A stretch of DNA of 64,000 bases. It comes from CAXBGS01 sp963975425 (GTDB lineage Bacteria; Planctomycetota; Planctomycetia; Pirellulales; Pirellulaceae). The notes beneath the pieces were generated by a model, which ran no database searches, had not been told where the DNA came from, and saw only the letters and a list, made by a program, of their open reading frames with translations. The translations under genes were made by a program, and so were the position numbers. Shown here one piece after another: positions 35,174 through 45,590 of this stretch. The stretch covers positions 1-64,000 of the forward strand of contig CAXBGS010000002.1 in assembly GCA_963975425.1 (NCBI GenBank), written 5' to 3'. How positions within the stretch are numbered: the first letter of the stretch is position 1; every line of letters begins with the position of its first letter.

Positions 35174-38100
35174 CTACGGTGTCGATGGCTGCGAACCCTT
35201 GGTTGATTCAACCGGCCGCTGGACGGTGACGGCTAACACGAGCGGCGCCGCGCTGTGTTGTGGTTTCACAAACTCGATTCGGTCGATCACGGAACCACGT
35301 TTAGGAGCGATCGATAGATAACGCACTTGGCCACCATCCTGGGCCGCGATCGCGAATTTGGATTCCGGCACATCCTGACGCCGAATGTAATCGGCAATGT
35401 GCCTGCCGCTGTGAAGCGGATGGTCTTCGATGCTTCCGTCTTCGTAATGCAGGCGGATAATAAGCGAAGTCAGTTTCTTGCCCGGCCAACCCGCGACGCC
35501 GCCGAGTAGATGGATGCGCTCTACCGCAACCTTGCACCTGATGCTAGCCGACTTTGGCAAGTCTGGAGCAAACTTTCCCTTGGGACCGTGAAGCATAAGC
35601 GCATTGCGGACGGCCGCCCCATCCGGATCGATCAACTGAAATGGGACATCCTCGACTTCAATCGCTCCGTACTTTGGCAGAATCAGTCGCTCGCGATGAT
35701 TGCTGCGACTGGTAAACATGCCTTCGGTCGTCACGACGTTCGCGACACTTTCCAAACCCAGCGGGATGTAGGTTTCCGCTTGCGTCAGGTATTCCAACAA
35801 ATCGACGAGGCCTTCATCGTTGATCGACTGCTCAAAACCCTCCGGCATCGCCGACTTTTGCGATGCCACCAATTGTTCAATTTCGTCTCGGAGAATGGTG
35901 TGCCGTTTGCCTTGTGCGTCGACCATTTCGATTGACGTCAACGTTTCGCCGCTCAGCAAACCGCTAATGACCACTCCGTCGGCGGTCAGCACGTTGTACA
36001 GCCGATAATTGGCTTCGACGCTCCGATTGGGATCGAGAATGTGCGTCAACAGTTCCAGCTTGGGATGAGCCGACATGCCATTCAGGTTCGGACCAACGAC
36101 ATTGCCTTCTCCCTTGAACACATGACAAGTCGCGCAGTTCTTTGTAAAGATCGCCTTGCCACTATCAACATTCCCGGCCAGCTTGGCGAGCGGTTCTTTC
36201 AGAGCGACTAACTGTTGACGATTACTATTGCCACCGATTCCAACTTCCGCCATCAAACGCTTGGCCCGTCGGCGAATCGCCAGCGTCGGATGATTCTGAA
36301 GCGAAGACCTCTGCCCAGCCGACAGATCCGAAAAGCTAAGCTTTCCCGCCGAAATTGCCCCCAACAGGTTTCCGGTCAGATCAGCCCGCGACAACATAAG
36401 CTGCATCACGGCGTCTCGAATCGCAGGCGTTCCCGTGCGGGCGATCGAGACCAACTTCACATCCAGGCTAGGATCGGAAGACTTACCGAGTGCGTTGACC
36501 AACCCCGTCGACAGCGATGCCGGTGACTGTGGACCGATCAAGCCTGTGATCGCGGCGGTGGACTCGGCGCGAGCCGGCGCCAACTCAATCACGCGATTCG
36601 CGGCATCGACCCGGGCTTTGACATCGGCGTTGCGATCGTTGATCTTTTTGATCATCGAGTCGATCAACGGCTGAATCGCGTCGTCCAGCGCGGCGCTGGA
36701 CAACGCCGGCGCGAGCTGAGCCAACATGCCTTTCGCCAGCGGCGAGGAAGCGTCAAAGAATTTTGCCAGCTGCGCATCATACTGGGCACTCAATTCAATC
36801 TGATGGTCACTGGGCCAACCTCGACTGAGGCCGACAATGATCGAATCGTTCGCGTTGCAGGTTGTCGTCGCCATTGCAGAGAGCAATGCCTCCGTCATCT
36901 GCGCATCGGGACGAAGCCGAGCGAAGTGTTCGCTGACTCGAGTGACGCAGGCAAGACTGCCCACACCAAGTGGTTCACGATTCTGGAGCAGCGCGGCCAA
37001 GAATCCGGTCGCGTGCATCGCTCCGGCACTGACCAAAGCATCACAAAGCCAGCGATCACCGCTGACCATCGGATTTGCCGCGGCTTTGGCGACGAGTGCA
37101 CCCGCATCCGCACCATTAACGTCGGACAATTTCAGCAACGTCGCGAGGACGACCTGATGATCGTTGTCGGCGATCAAATTCGCTGCGGCAATCGCGTCGA
37201 CCGTTTGCTGCGTTTCTGGCAGCACGCCAACAGCATTGAGGCGAACACCGGCCGAAGGATGCGAGATCGCTCGCGTGACCGCATTCAGCGCGGGCCCGTC
37301 GGATTCCAAACGGCCAAGACCGCCGAGTACATGCAAAGCATGAATCGCGGCGACATTCAGACCGATCGCGTCGGTCGATGGGTCGTCGACCATGCGAATC
37401 AAATCCGGCTCGACATTCGATGCACCGCGTTCAACCAACAATCGCTGCGCGTGCAACCGGACTCGCATCGTGGGCGAACGCAAAGCGGCGACGAGTTCGG
37501 CGTCGGAGGCATCGTGGGCTATTGACTCGCTGCGGAAGGACGACGAATCATCAGGAACGATCCGGTAAATACGACCATACTTTTTGTCACGCAGATCGGT
37601 TTCGTAGGCGCGGCCTTTGCCAGTCTCGAATCCCTGTGGCGTCGGATTGTGCTGGACGATGTAGTTGTACCAATCCAACACCCATACGTTTCCGTCCGGA
37701 CCGACTTCCGCCATGATGGGTGCGGTCCACTCGTCATCACTGGCGATCAAATTCAGCGGCGAGTGCGATTTCATCCCAGCGCCGTCTCGCTCGATCACAA
37801 ATGTTCCAACCAGTTTGCCGGTAGGACCGCAAACAAATGCCGTTCGGTTCCAGTACGCTTGTGGATAGCTTCTTGCGGTGTACAAAGCATGCCCGGCTGC
37901 CGCGGTATATCCGCCGTGATGATCCACTTGGCGAACCTTATCGGTGATCGGATCGAACAGATGCGTTGGGCAAATCATCGAGAGTGTGTCCGGTGCCCAG
38001 CCGTTGACTCGCTCGTAGTACCGGTTTGCGATCGGCATGAAAAAACTTGGTTGTCGATTCGCGGTCGAGCCGAATACCAGGCCTTCTTCGCTGATCCCCA

Positions 38101-39610
38101 GTCCCCACGTGTTGTTGGTCGTCGACCGCAAAAACTCAAGTTCCTCCACGACTGGATCGTCGTCCTGCGAAAGCTTGAATCGAAAGAATCCCATACGAAA
38201 TGTCGAAATCTTTCGCCCGTTGATGATTGGCGCCGAATCGTTGTAGCCCTGCATCGCCCAAATCCAATTGTCCAGACCAAGCCTGAAATTACTGACTCCG
38301 CCATGGGTATCGCCCAGTGTCCAGTTCGAAATCAGAACCTTGCGCACATCGGCTCGGCCGTCACCATCGGTGTCTTTCAAGTACAGCGTTTCAATTCCGT
38401 TTTGAACCACAGCACCCCCGCGGTGAAACGTGATCGCGGTCGGGATGCTTAGGCCTTCGGCAAAGACCGTTGACTTGTCGGCCTGTCCATCGCCGTCGGT
38501 GTCCGAGAGAACGCGGACACGATCACGGCCCTGCCCCGGCTCTTGCAATTCATTGGGATAGTCGACCGTTTCGCACACCCATAAATTCCCCTGAGCGTCC
38601 CAGTTCATCGCAATCGGCTTGCCGCCGAACATCTTGCCGCCCAACATCGATTCGTCGGCGAACAGTTCAACGTGGAGACCTTTCGGCGTCACGAGGTGCT
38701 TCATCGACTCATTCGCAGAGGCCGGTTGCTGCATCAGGTTCAGCGTTTCACCTCGCCCTGCCGCATAGTTTGGAATTTTCGGCCCGACATCGATGTAATC
38801 GAAGGGTTTTAAATCGGTTGGCAACGACTTCATCTGGGGCAACTCTTTGTCGGCTTGCTCTGTCGAGACATCAACGCTTGTCAGATGTGCGGTTCTCGCA
38901 ACTCCTGCGTCGCCTTCGCCGCAAGCCCAACGGATCCCGCGATTCAACAAGTCATGAAAACGCGATTGGCTCCAGGTCCGTTCGTCATGCCCCCACGCGG
39001 TATAGAAAACTCGCCCATCGCCATGCGTACGGATCCAGGTCCACGGCTCACGTGTGTTCCCATCGGCCTGGACATCACCGGTGCGGTATTCCAGCACGAC
39101 TCGGTTGTCCGTGTTGTGCCGGTGATGAACGTAGGTCTCATCCCAACTCGTGAACGTTTCATACCCATCAAGAATCGGGTGTTTGACTCCGGATGATTGC
39201 GTCGTCATCTCCCCGCGACCGTGCTTGTTGAATTGCGCCCCCATCAGCGCGACGATTTCGGGTGAGTTGCGGAAACAGAATGTTGCACAGTGAATCGGGA
39301 TGAATCCGTTTCCCGATGCGACATAGTCCAGCAGCGCCGTCGCCTGATCGGGCGAGATACTGTTGATATTCGCATACAGCACTAACCCATCGTACTGATT
39401 CAAGGTGGATCGATTTAGCGCCGTGACGTCTTCGGTGTACGTCAGATCGATGCCACGCGCCTGCATGATCGGATGAATCATCTTGAACCGGCTTTCCGGC
39501 TTGTGATTCCGTTGATCGCCGAGAAACAGTAACTTCAACCGGGTTTCGCCCGCGAACGAACCTCCGCCGGCAACGAAAGATGCAAGCAGCAACAGTGCAA
39601 TACGAAACAT
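35174..39610 (-). CDS. Giant exported ThuA / PVC-type dehydrogenase / HEAT / cytochrome c protein
   Basis: 1478 residues from the ATG at 39610, with signal peptide to about residue 21. Residues about 22-260 are a ThuA domain (glutamine-amidotransferase-like; LKLLFLGDQRNHKPESRF, HCATFCFRN, VFYTAWGHDERTW). Residues about 300-700 match the planctomycete membrane-bound dehydrogenase propeller with calcium-like DTDGDGQAD loops. Residues about 720-1120 are HEAT-like repeats. A c-type heme site CATCH lies at 1159-1163, followed by a C-terminal beta-sandwich (about 1280-1465). Such proteins are plentiful in Planctomycetes and presumably oxidise a sugar and pass electrons to the heme; the substrate is unknown. 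It lies downstream of a broken oxidoreductase gene. Confidence 0.88.
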   Translation of the reverse strand: MFRIALLLLASFVAGGGSFAGETRLKLLFLGDQRNHKPESRFKMIHPIMQARGIDLTYTEDVTALNRSTLNQYDGLVLYANINSISPDQATALLDYVASGNGFIPIHCATFCFRNSPEIVALMGAQFNKHGRGEMTTQSSGVKHPILDGYETFTSWDETYVHHRHNTDNRVVLEYRTGDVQADGNTREPWTWIRTHGDGRVFYTAWGHDERTWSQSRFHDLLNRGIRWACGEGDAGVARTAHLTSVDVSTEQADKELPQMKSLPTDLKPFDYIDVGPKIPNYAAGRGETLNLMQQPASANESMKHLVTPKGLHVELFADESMLGGKMFGGKPIAMNWDAQGNLWVCETVDYPNELQEPGQGRDRVRVLSDTDGDGQADKSTVFAEGLSIPTAITFHRGGAVVQNGIETLYLKDTDGDGRADVRKVLISNWTLGDTHGGVSNFRLGLDNWIWAMQGYNDSAPIINGRKISTFRMGFFRFKLSQDDDPVVEELEFLRSTTNNTWGLGISEEGLVFGSTANRQPSFFMPIANRYYERVNGWAPDTLSMICPTHLFDPITDKVRQVDHHGGYTAAAGHALYTARSYPQAYWNRTAFVCGPTGKLVGTFVIERDGAGMKSHSPLNLIASDDEWTAPIMAEVGPDGNVWVLDWYNYIVQHNPTPQGFETGKGRAYETDLRDKKYGRIYRIVPDDSSSFRSESIAHDASDAELVAALRSPTMRVRLHAQRLLVERGASNVEPDLIRMVDDPSTDAIGLNVAAIHALHVLGGLGRLESDGPALNAVTRAISHPSAGVRLNAVGVLPETQQTVDAIAAANLIADNDHQVVLATLLKLSDVNGADAGALVAKAAANPMVSGDRWLCDALVSAGAMHATGFLAALLQNREPLGVGSLACVTRVSEHFARLRPDAQMTEALLSAMATTTCNANDSIIVGLSRGWPSDHQIELSAQYDAQLAKFFDASSPLAKGMLAQLAPALSSAALDDAIQPLIDSMIKKINDRNADVKARVDAANRVIELAPARAESTAAITGLIGPQSPASLSTGLVNALGKSSDPSLDVKLVSIARTGTPAIRDAVMQLMLSRADLTGNLLGAISAGKLSFSDLSAGQRSSLQNHPTLAIRRRAKRLMAEVGIGGNSNRQQLVALKEPLAKLAGNVDSGKAIFTKNCATCHVFKGEGNVVGPNLNGMSAHPKLELLTHILDPNRSVEANYRLYNVLTADGVVISGLLSGETLTSIEMVDAQGKRHTILRDEIEQLVASQKSAMPEGFEQSINDEGLVDLLEYLTQAETYIPLGLESVANVVTTEGMFTSRSNHRERLILPKYGAIEVEDVPFQLIDPDGAAVRNALMLHGPKGKFAPDLPKSASIRCKVAVERIHLLGGVAGWPGKKLTSLIIRLHYEDGSIEDHPLHSGRHIADYIRRQDVPESKFAIAAQDGGQVRYLSIAPKRGSVIDRIEFVKPQHSAAPLVLAVTVQRPVESTKGSQPSTP

Positions 39611-39730
39611 ACGAGTTAGCCATAAGGGATGGAAGATTAACGGTGTAGCCAAAGCGCCCGTGCCTTGCATTTTACGCGCTGGCGACGCCACAGCGGCCAG
39701 CTTGACAGAACGCCCCGGGGATAAGGTGAC

Positions 39731-40576
39731 CTAGAAATCAGGCAGCTGAACCACCTCGCCGTCCTTGAGTGCGGACTCGTGGGCACAGATTCCCGTGCAA
39801 GTCCAATTCGCACCGGTGACTGCGTTGTGCCACGGGTCGCGATCTTCTTTCAATGCCGAAATAAATTCATGCATGAGATGCGGATGCGAACCGCCATGCC
39901 CACCGCCTTGTAAGAACGACAGGTGTTCGGCGTCATGAATCTCCGCCGGCATCGTGAATTTCCGAATCTTTTCGGGCAACAAATGCGCAAAGTCGGGAGC
40001 GTCCACTTTCTCGGGAATCTCGTGCTCGGGCTTCTTGGCGGTATGGATCACATGCGGTTCATTTTCGACGAGCGTCCATTCGAAGCTCTTCTTGGTTCCG
40101 TAGACATCAAAGCTTTCGCGATACTGACGGGCAACGTCGTATAGCGACCTCGATACGTGCGCCGTCACGTCGCTGTCTTTCAATTTGATATGGCAACTTT
40201 CCACGGCAAAACCGCACCCCGACTTTTTCGCGATATCGTCACGCACCCGACCGGAGCCAAAACAACTAACCGATTCCGCAAGTGAATCCATCAATCCAAG
40301 ACACGGGCTAACGACGTGGGTCGCATAGTGCATCGGAATCATTTCTTCCCAGTAGCTAGGTCAACCGTCCATGTCTTGCGGATGCGACGCCGCGAGATGC
40401 TGAATATGCCCCAACTCGCCCTCCAAGTAGAGAGCCTTGACGAACGAAAATTCACGGCTTTACACCACCGTTTCGGCCATCATGTATTTCAAACCCGTCG
40501 CACGCACTTTATTGACGATTTGTTGACATTCCGCGATGGTTGTTGCCATTGGATCCGATACCGGCGCGATCACGCT
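39731..40576 (-). pseudogene. Gfo/Idh/MocA oxidoreductase pseudogene
   Basis: Only the C-terminal part is an intact frame (39731-40342, 203 codons), ending with GGGHGGSHPHLMHEF and a normal stop. Reading upstream in the same frame, homology continues without a shift: SDPMATTIAEC, KYMMAETVV, then a TAA at 40462-40460 where Tyr is expected before SREF; then HPQDMDG, a TGA at 40363-40361 where Trp is expected, and PSYWEEM. Above about 40576 the frame is lost, so the NAD-binding N-terminus is missing. Family members are NAD-dependent sugar dehydrogenases. Two in-frame nonsense codons plus the missing Rossmann domain make function very unlikely. It ends 120 bp before the giant ThuA gene. Confidence 0.88.
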
Positions 40577-40676
40577 ACGGAACCAAGATAGACACCCGCT
40601 TCAGATTCGACTTCACCCGACAACGGGAACGATAAGAAGCGGTTCGAGCAGAAGCAGTTCGATAAAACGCCGTCAG

Positions 40677-43600
40677 CTAGGCCGATCGCCGGCGATTCTG
40701 ATAGGCGTCGCCGCCAGATGCACGGTTTGCCGAACGATCATCCAGACCCGGTTGAGGTGGCTGATCGGCGGCCAACAGCTTCTTATCTTTCAGGTAATTC
40801 TTGACCGTTTTCAATAACGCGTCACGAAACCTTGCTGCGTCTTGGCCTGCTTCGATCCACGCCCGGACTTCGATCCGTTGTGATCGGTGCCCGACGCAAA
40901 CGAGTGTGGCTTGTGGCGCGGGCGTCAACAACACATCGTCTTGATCAATCACCAGTTCTTGCAGTGTGCGGCACACGTCGGCCGACCGTTCGTCACGCTT
41001 CACGGCGACCTCGATCGGAATCACCGACAAACGACCGGCTCCGCGCCAGTTCACGACATCTTCGCTAACAAATTTCTTGTTGGGCACGATGACTTCGCGA
41101 CCTTCGTCGTCGGACAAGACCGTCGTGCGAAATTTTTGGGTCGCCACCCGTCCAGTAACGCGTCCGACGGTGATCAGATCGCCCAGCTTTGCCGGCTTTT
41201 CAAACAAAACAATGAAGCCGCCGAACAGATTGCGTACCATATCCTGCAGCCCGAAACCCAGCCCGATCGTCAAACCGACCGCCAGCCATTGAATCGTTTG
41301 CCAGCGCATGCCGACCAACTTGCACGCGATGAGACACCCGACACCGAACAGGAGGACGCGACCCAGGACCAACGAAAAATGTTCCATGCCTTCGTCGAAC
41401 GACACTCGCTGCAGCACCAGAGCGTCGAACATCGCCGGCAGCAATTTGGCAAGTTGGAATGCGACGAAAAGCGTTCCCGCTGCGAGCAGTAAATGCAGCG
41501 CGGTCACCGGAGTTGTTTGAACCACCGAACGTGTGACCTCTTGACCCGCGGCGTCTAAGGTTGCCTCGCTCACGGTGTCCTGCACATTCCAGACCACGGG
41601 ATTGCCCATCCGTACGCCCGGGAACACATCGATCCACAGCCAACCAAAGCCGACCACAGCGCCGACGACCAGCGCACACTGACAAAGAAACGCCAGGTGA
41701 TGTTTCAGTTCAAGCGAATGCTCGGCTAGCGTTCCAGTAACCGTTTCGGCATCAGTTTCGATCTCGCCATATTCGTCGAATTGACGCGGCGGCGGAGCTG
41801 AACCAGTCAAGCGTTGCCAGGCACCGCCGGACAAAATCTTCACGCCGGCCCACAAGGTTGCGGCAATCATCAAGCTGACCAAAGTCACGATCGCACGCAT
41901 GATCAGCTGGTTAGCGGTAAACCCATAGCCAAGCGCCGACAGTGCGATCATGGCCAAGGGAAACCCTAGACCGATTGCATACAACACCCAGCGGACGCGA
42001 TGAATCACGTTGCCGCCGAATTTCGCGATGAATGGCTCGACGTAACCGCCACTTGGCCGCAAAGCGAGATGCGACAAGAAGGCGGTCATTAGCATGGCCG
42101 ACATAAATCCGAATCGAGCCATCGAGCCACGCCACATGCCGTGATCCACCGATCCCATCACCGTCACGGCGTAAGCTGCGACGACCAGCGCGAATCCGAA
42201 CAACGTTAAATACTTGGATGCCCGTTCGCGATGCGGGACGACGATATCCACGTGCTTTTCGACGTACCCTTGGTTGCGGAAAAGTTGGCGTGGGATTTCC
42301 ACCATGCAGGCCACCAAAGCCGCGGCCGCGAAACCGCTGGACGCATACAAGGTCGACTCCGACACAATGCCTACGCCAAGCCAACGGGCAACCAAATACA
42401 AGATCGCCGGCAGAGAGACGGCCACCACCATCGTCAACCAACCCGCCACGACTTTGCGGGCCGCCGCCGACGACTCTCTCATCCGTTTTCGACTGCCGAT
42501 CCCGACCAACCACGATTTTGCTCGCCACCGAATCACCAGGATCGTGATGCAGCTAAACACCAATGCAAATCCGGACGCCGGATCCAAATCTAGTTTGCGT
42601 TGGACCGTGGGACCGAAGTCTTCGCTGCGACGCGAATCAAACAATGCGGCGAAGCCGCCACGCAGCCGAGACACGTCGGCGATGCGAATCGGCTCGCCAC
42701 TGCGAATCCAGATGATATGGCGACGGATCAGCTGTCGATAGTCGCTGGCAAGTTTCGCCGAGGCGGTCGTGGCGGAATCTAACTGGCCGAGCTTACCGTG
42801 ATAGTCCTCATAGACGCGCCGCAGCGACGCGAGCCATTGTTGACGCTCGCGAAGCAATCGCTGGACCTGCGAAGCCAACGCGATGACATCCGGGTTACGT
42901 TCATCGTACCCGGCCTGTGACAAAATTTCGGACGCTTCGCTGACCGGATCGATGCCTTCAAAGCGAACCATCTCAAGTTCTAATTGGCGACGACGCAGAT
43001 TCGAAATTTCTTCGCTCGTTAACACGGCCTGCGAGTCCTGGATTTGCCAGGTATCGAGCTGCTCTTTTTTGTGACGCAGCAACAATCCCACTGTCGGTGT
43101 TAAACCATCATTGGACAGCTTGAACTTTACATCTTCGTAATCAAACTTGGTCGTCGCCAATTTATCAGTTGCGGTTTTAACGCGATCGAAAAGCACATTG
43201 TAGGTTTGCGCGACATCGGCCCACTGATCGGCGAAAGTCGCGTTTTCGATCGCCATCGTGGCCGCGAGTTCGGGAGCCGACTGAGCGATCAAGCGGAACT
43301 GCGACGCAGTGTGTCGAGCCGACTCGATCATGGACAGTCGATATCGAGATTCCTCTGGCTGAAAAGAAGTCATCGATCCAGCTTCGCCACCGCGGTCATA
43401 ACTGGATGTCGTTCGATGACCTCTCATGCTCGCAAGATGGGTGACGTCGCCAAGCTTTGCACTCGCCGTTGACTTAGTGTTCTCAGCGGAATCGGATCGA
43501 GCCCAGGGGTTCGATTCGTTTTGCGTGTTGAATGCATTTCGACGGCTGACATCGTTTCGCGTGTTGGCTTCCTGTCGCGATGTCGATGCGTCCGGCGCTG

Positions 43601-43982
43601 GAGGTCTGGCACTCGCTTGAGTTCTCGTTTGCGTGTCCGCGGTGCTGCTGATCACGCGTTCGCTGATGATCGTTTCGGCATACGGAATCCCCACGTTGCT
43701 GTATCGCGGCGTCGCTGTGGGATAACCCGAAATGGTGGAATGGTGAATCACGGACGGCTGCGAAACGCCATACGATCCCGACTGGTACTGGTGGCCGGAC
43801 GACGGATACGCAGAAGAAGTCACGGGCTGCGAATAGATAATATTTTGCGATCTGGCACTGTTGCCACACCATGCTGCAAAGATGATGATCGCGAACAGTC
43901 CCCGCCCGATGCGTGAGATGATTTCAGATCGCCAGCAACCGCTCGACGGATAAAAGCTTGAACTTGCTGGATAGGTCATCAT
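40677..43982 (-). CDS. Large MscS/MscK-type mechanosensitive channel
   Basis: 1101 residues with an N-terminal export signal (FAIIIFAAWCG, Q46 region) and a Ser/Tyr-rich then helical periplasmic domain to about residue 470. About eleven membrane helices follow. The pore helix and MscS core lie near 900-930: LAVGLTIGLGFGLQDMVRN then LFGGFIVLFEKPAKLGD, the classic MscS signature, followed by the cytoplasmic beta domain (VIVPNKKFVSEDVVNW) and alpha/beta domain. Length and layout are those of the MscK/MscM class, which protects cells from osmotic downshock. A second ATG one codon in is equally possible as start. The basic C-terminus (ASGGDAYQNRRRSA) ends about 100 bp from the pseudogene. Confidence 0.92.
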   Translation of the reverse strand: MMTYPASSSFYPSSGCWRSEIISRIGRGLFAIIIFAAWCGNSARSQNIIYSQPVTSSAYPSSGHQYQSGSYGVSQPSVIHHSTISGYPTATPRYSNVGIPYAETIISERVISSTADTQTRTQASARPPAPDASTSRQEANTRNDVSRRNAFNTQNESNPWARSDSAENTKSTASAKLGDVTHLASMRGHRTTSSYDRGGEAGSMTSFQPEESRYRLSMIESARHTASQFRLIAQSAPELAATMAIENATFADQWADVAQTYNVLFDRVKTATDKLATTKFDYEDVKFKLSNDGLTPTVGLLLRHKKEQLDTWQIQDSQAVLTSEEISNLRRRQLELEMVRFEGIDPVSEASEILSQAGYDERNPDVIALASQVQRLLRERQQWLASLRRVYEDYHGKLGQLDSATTASAKLASDYRQLIRRHIIWIRSGEPIRIADVSRLRGGFAALFDSRRSEDFGPTVQRKLDLDPASGFALVFSCITILVIRWRAKSWLVGIGSRKRMRESSAAARKVVAGWLTMVVAVSLPAILYLVARWLGVGIVSESTLYASSGFAAAALVACMVEIPRQLFRNQGYVEKHVDIVVPHRERASKYLTLFGFALVVAAYAVTVMGSVDHGMWRGSMARFGFMSAMLMTAFLSHLALRPSGGYVEPFIAKFGGNVIHRVRWVLYAIGLGFPLAMIALSALGYGFTANQLIMRAIVTLVSLMIAATLWAGVKILSGGAWQRLTGSAPPPRQFDEYGEIETDAETVTGTLAEHSLELKHHLAFLCQCALVVGAVVGFGWLWIDVFPGVRMGNPVVWNVQDTVSEATLDAAGQEVTRSVVQTTPVTALHLLLAAGTLFVAFQLAKLLPAMFDALVLQRVSFDEGMEHFSLVLGRVLLFGVGCLIACKLVGMRWQTIQWLAVGLTIGLGFGLQDMVRNLFGGFIVLFEKPAKLGDLITVGRVTGRVATQKFRTTVLSDDEGREVIVPNKKFVSEDVVNWRGAGRLSVIPIEVAVKRDERSADVCRTLQELVIDQDDVLLTPAPQATLVCVGHRSQRIEVRAWIEAGQDAARFRDALLKTVKNYLKDKKLLAADQPPQPGLDDRSANRASGGDAYQNRRRSA

Positions 43983-44098
43983 CGACCACTGCCTGATGGG
44001 GTGACGTCAATAAATACGCGGGGCTTCACTCTTTGCCTCGACTGCGCAACGATGCAATGGTGGAAATACGCAAATTGCTTATTCGGCACCACACCGAT

Positions 44099-44122
44099 CG
44101 TGTTTCACGCGCATGAAACGCG
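44099..44122. other. Hairpin in the divergent mscS/alkX intergenic region
   Basis: CGTGTTTCA and TGAAACGCG form a 9-bp stem (one G-T pair) around a 6-nt loop. It lies in the 283-bp gap between the divergent channel and glycosylase genes. Its role is unknown; it may be a regulatory dyad. Confidence 0.45.
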
Positions 44123-44265
44123 AAAAATTCCCGCCCCGGCGTTTCGATTCGCAAGCTCCGCCTGAATTTTGCATTGCGACAGGTTGCGATTGGCGGACGG
44201 GTCTGCCCGTAATCGCCGTGCCGATGTGAATAAGATCCGTTTCTCAACTCGCCATCACTCATCAC

Positions 44266-45453
44266 ATGCTTACGATTTCAAACCAGTCGGCCCGGCATTT
44301 GATCTTGCGACTGCAGGGTCTGGCCGCACCGCCGAACCGAAAATTGACGAGCGATCAGCTTCACGAACTGGTATGCCAATTAGGGTTCGTGCAAGTCGAC
44401 TCGATCCGTTGGGTTGAACGTGCCCAGCACATGATCCTGTTTGCTCGCAGCCAACACTATCGACCGGAACACCTGCGAAAAGAAATCGAGCATCACCAAC
44501 GACTCTTTGAAAACTACACCCACGACGCCTCGGTGATTCCATCGCAGTTCTTCCGGTTTTGGCGGCATCGATTCGCCCGCGATAAAGACCGATTGCGAAA
44601 AGGGCTGACACGCTGGCAAGGCGATGGATTTGAAAAACACTGTGGTTCGCTGCAACGCCGAATACGCAAACATGGACCGGTCCGCTCACGTGACCTCAAG
44701 CACACCAGCGGCAAAAACACATCCGAAATGTGGCAATGGCATGACGGAAAAACTGCGTTGGAGTTCCTATGGCGAACGGGCAAGTTGGGGATTGAGTCTC
44801 GTGACGGATTCCAAAAGGTCTACAACCTGTCCGAGCGAGTCGTCGGCACCGATGATTACGAGGCGCGTTGCACACGAACGGAGTATATCGATTGGTCTTG
44901 CCGCAGCGCGATCGATCGACTGGGGTTTGCGACCCCAGCGGAAATTGCGGGATTTTGGAACCACGTCACGCCAGCGGAGGTGAACCGCTGGTTATCACGC
45001 CAGAGCGAGGACGTCGTCCAGCGAGTCGCCGTACAAAATGCAGACGGATCGGCGACGCAAGGACTATTCGCACGATCAGACATCGAACATCTCGTTGCTG
45101 AGACAACGGTCATGCCAAATCGCGTGCGCGTTCTCTCGCCTTTCGACCCGGTTATCCGCGACCGAAAACGTCTCGAACGCTTATTCAATTTCCAGTACCG
45201 AATCGAAATCTATGTCCCCGAGGCGAAACGGAAATTCGGTTACTATGTTTTTCCGCTGCTGGAAGGCGATACGCTGATAGGGCGAATTGACATGCGAGCC
45301 GATCGGGTGAACCGCACGTTAGAAATCAAGCGACTGTGGACCGAAAACGGTCAATCGATCAACAAAACTCGGCAACAGCGTTTGGAGCAAGAACTTTCTC
45401 GCGTCGCACGTTTTGCCGGTCTCGAGAATGTGCGATGGTTATCACCACCCTGA
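44266..45453 (+). CDS. AlkX/YcaQ-type DNA glycosylase (HTH_42 family)
   Basis: 395 residues of the winged-helix YcaQ/AlkZ family. The catalytic signature is Q43-V-D45 in LGFVQVDSIRWVERAQH, the QxD form that marks the AlkX/YcaQ branch able to unhook interstrand crosslinks and remove bulky N7-alkyl guanines; the AlkZ branch has QxQ. Other family marks are ENYTHDASVIPSQFF and the C-terminal VLSPFDPVIRDRKRLERLFNFQYRIEIYVPE with PEAKRKFGYYVFPLL. Soluble, cytoplasmic, probably a stand-alone gene. Naming rests on motif reading. Confidence 0.9.
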   Translation: MLTISNQSARHLILRLQGLAAPPNRKLTSDQLHELVCQLGFVQVDSIRWVERAQHMILFARSQHYRPEHLRKEIEHHQRLFENYTHDASVIPSQFFRFWRHRFARDKDRLRKGLTRWQGDGFEKHCGSLQRRIRKHGPVRSRDLKHTSGKNTSEMWQWHDGKTALEFLWRTGKLGIESRDGFQKVYNLSERVVGTDDYEARCTRTEYIDWSCRSAIDRLGFATPAEIAGFWNHVTPAEVNRWLSRQSEDVVQRVAVQNADGSATQGLFARSDIEHLVAETTVMPNRVRVLSPFDPVIRDRKRLERLFNFQYRIEIYVPEAKRKFGYYVFPLLEGDTLIGRIDMRADRVNRTLEIKRLWTENGQSINKTRQQRLEQELSRVARFAGLENVRWLSPP

Positions 45454-45590
45454 GTCCGCCTATGGGTGACGGTCCCCAAATGTGAAGCCCCGAATATGAC
45501 ACCCCACACGCGATACGCTGCACTTTGAATTTTTCGCGTACGACGGAGCTTCGGAAGCGGCGTGCGCCGGATAGACCGCAAACTCATTCG

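Noticed and set aside
40361..40462. Stop-codon readthrough or selenocysteine in the oxidoreductase
   Set aside because: One stop is TAA and the N-terminal domain is also missing, so decay is the simpler reading.
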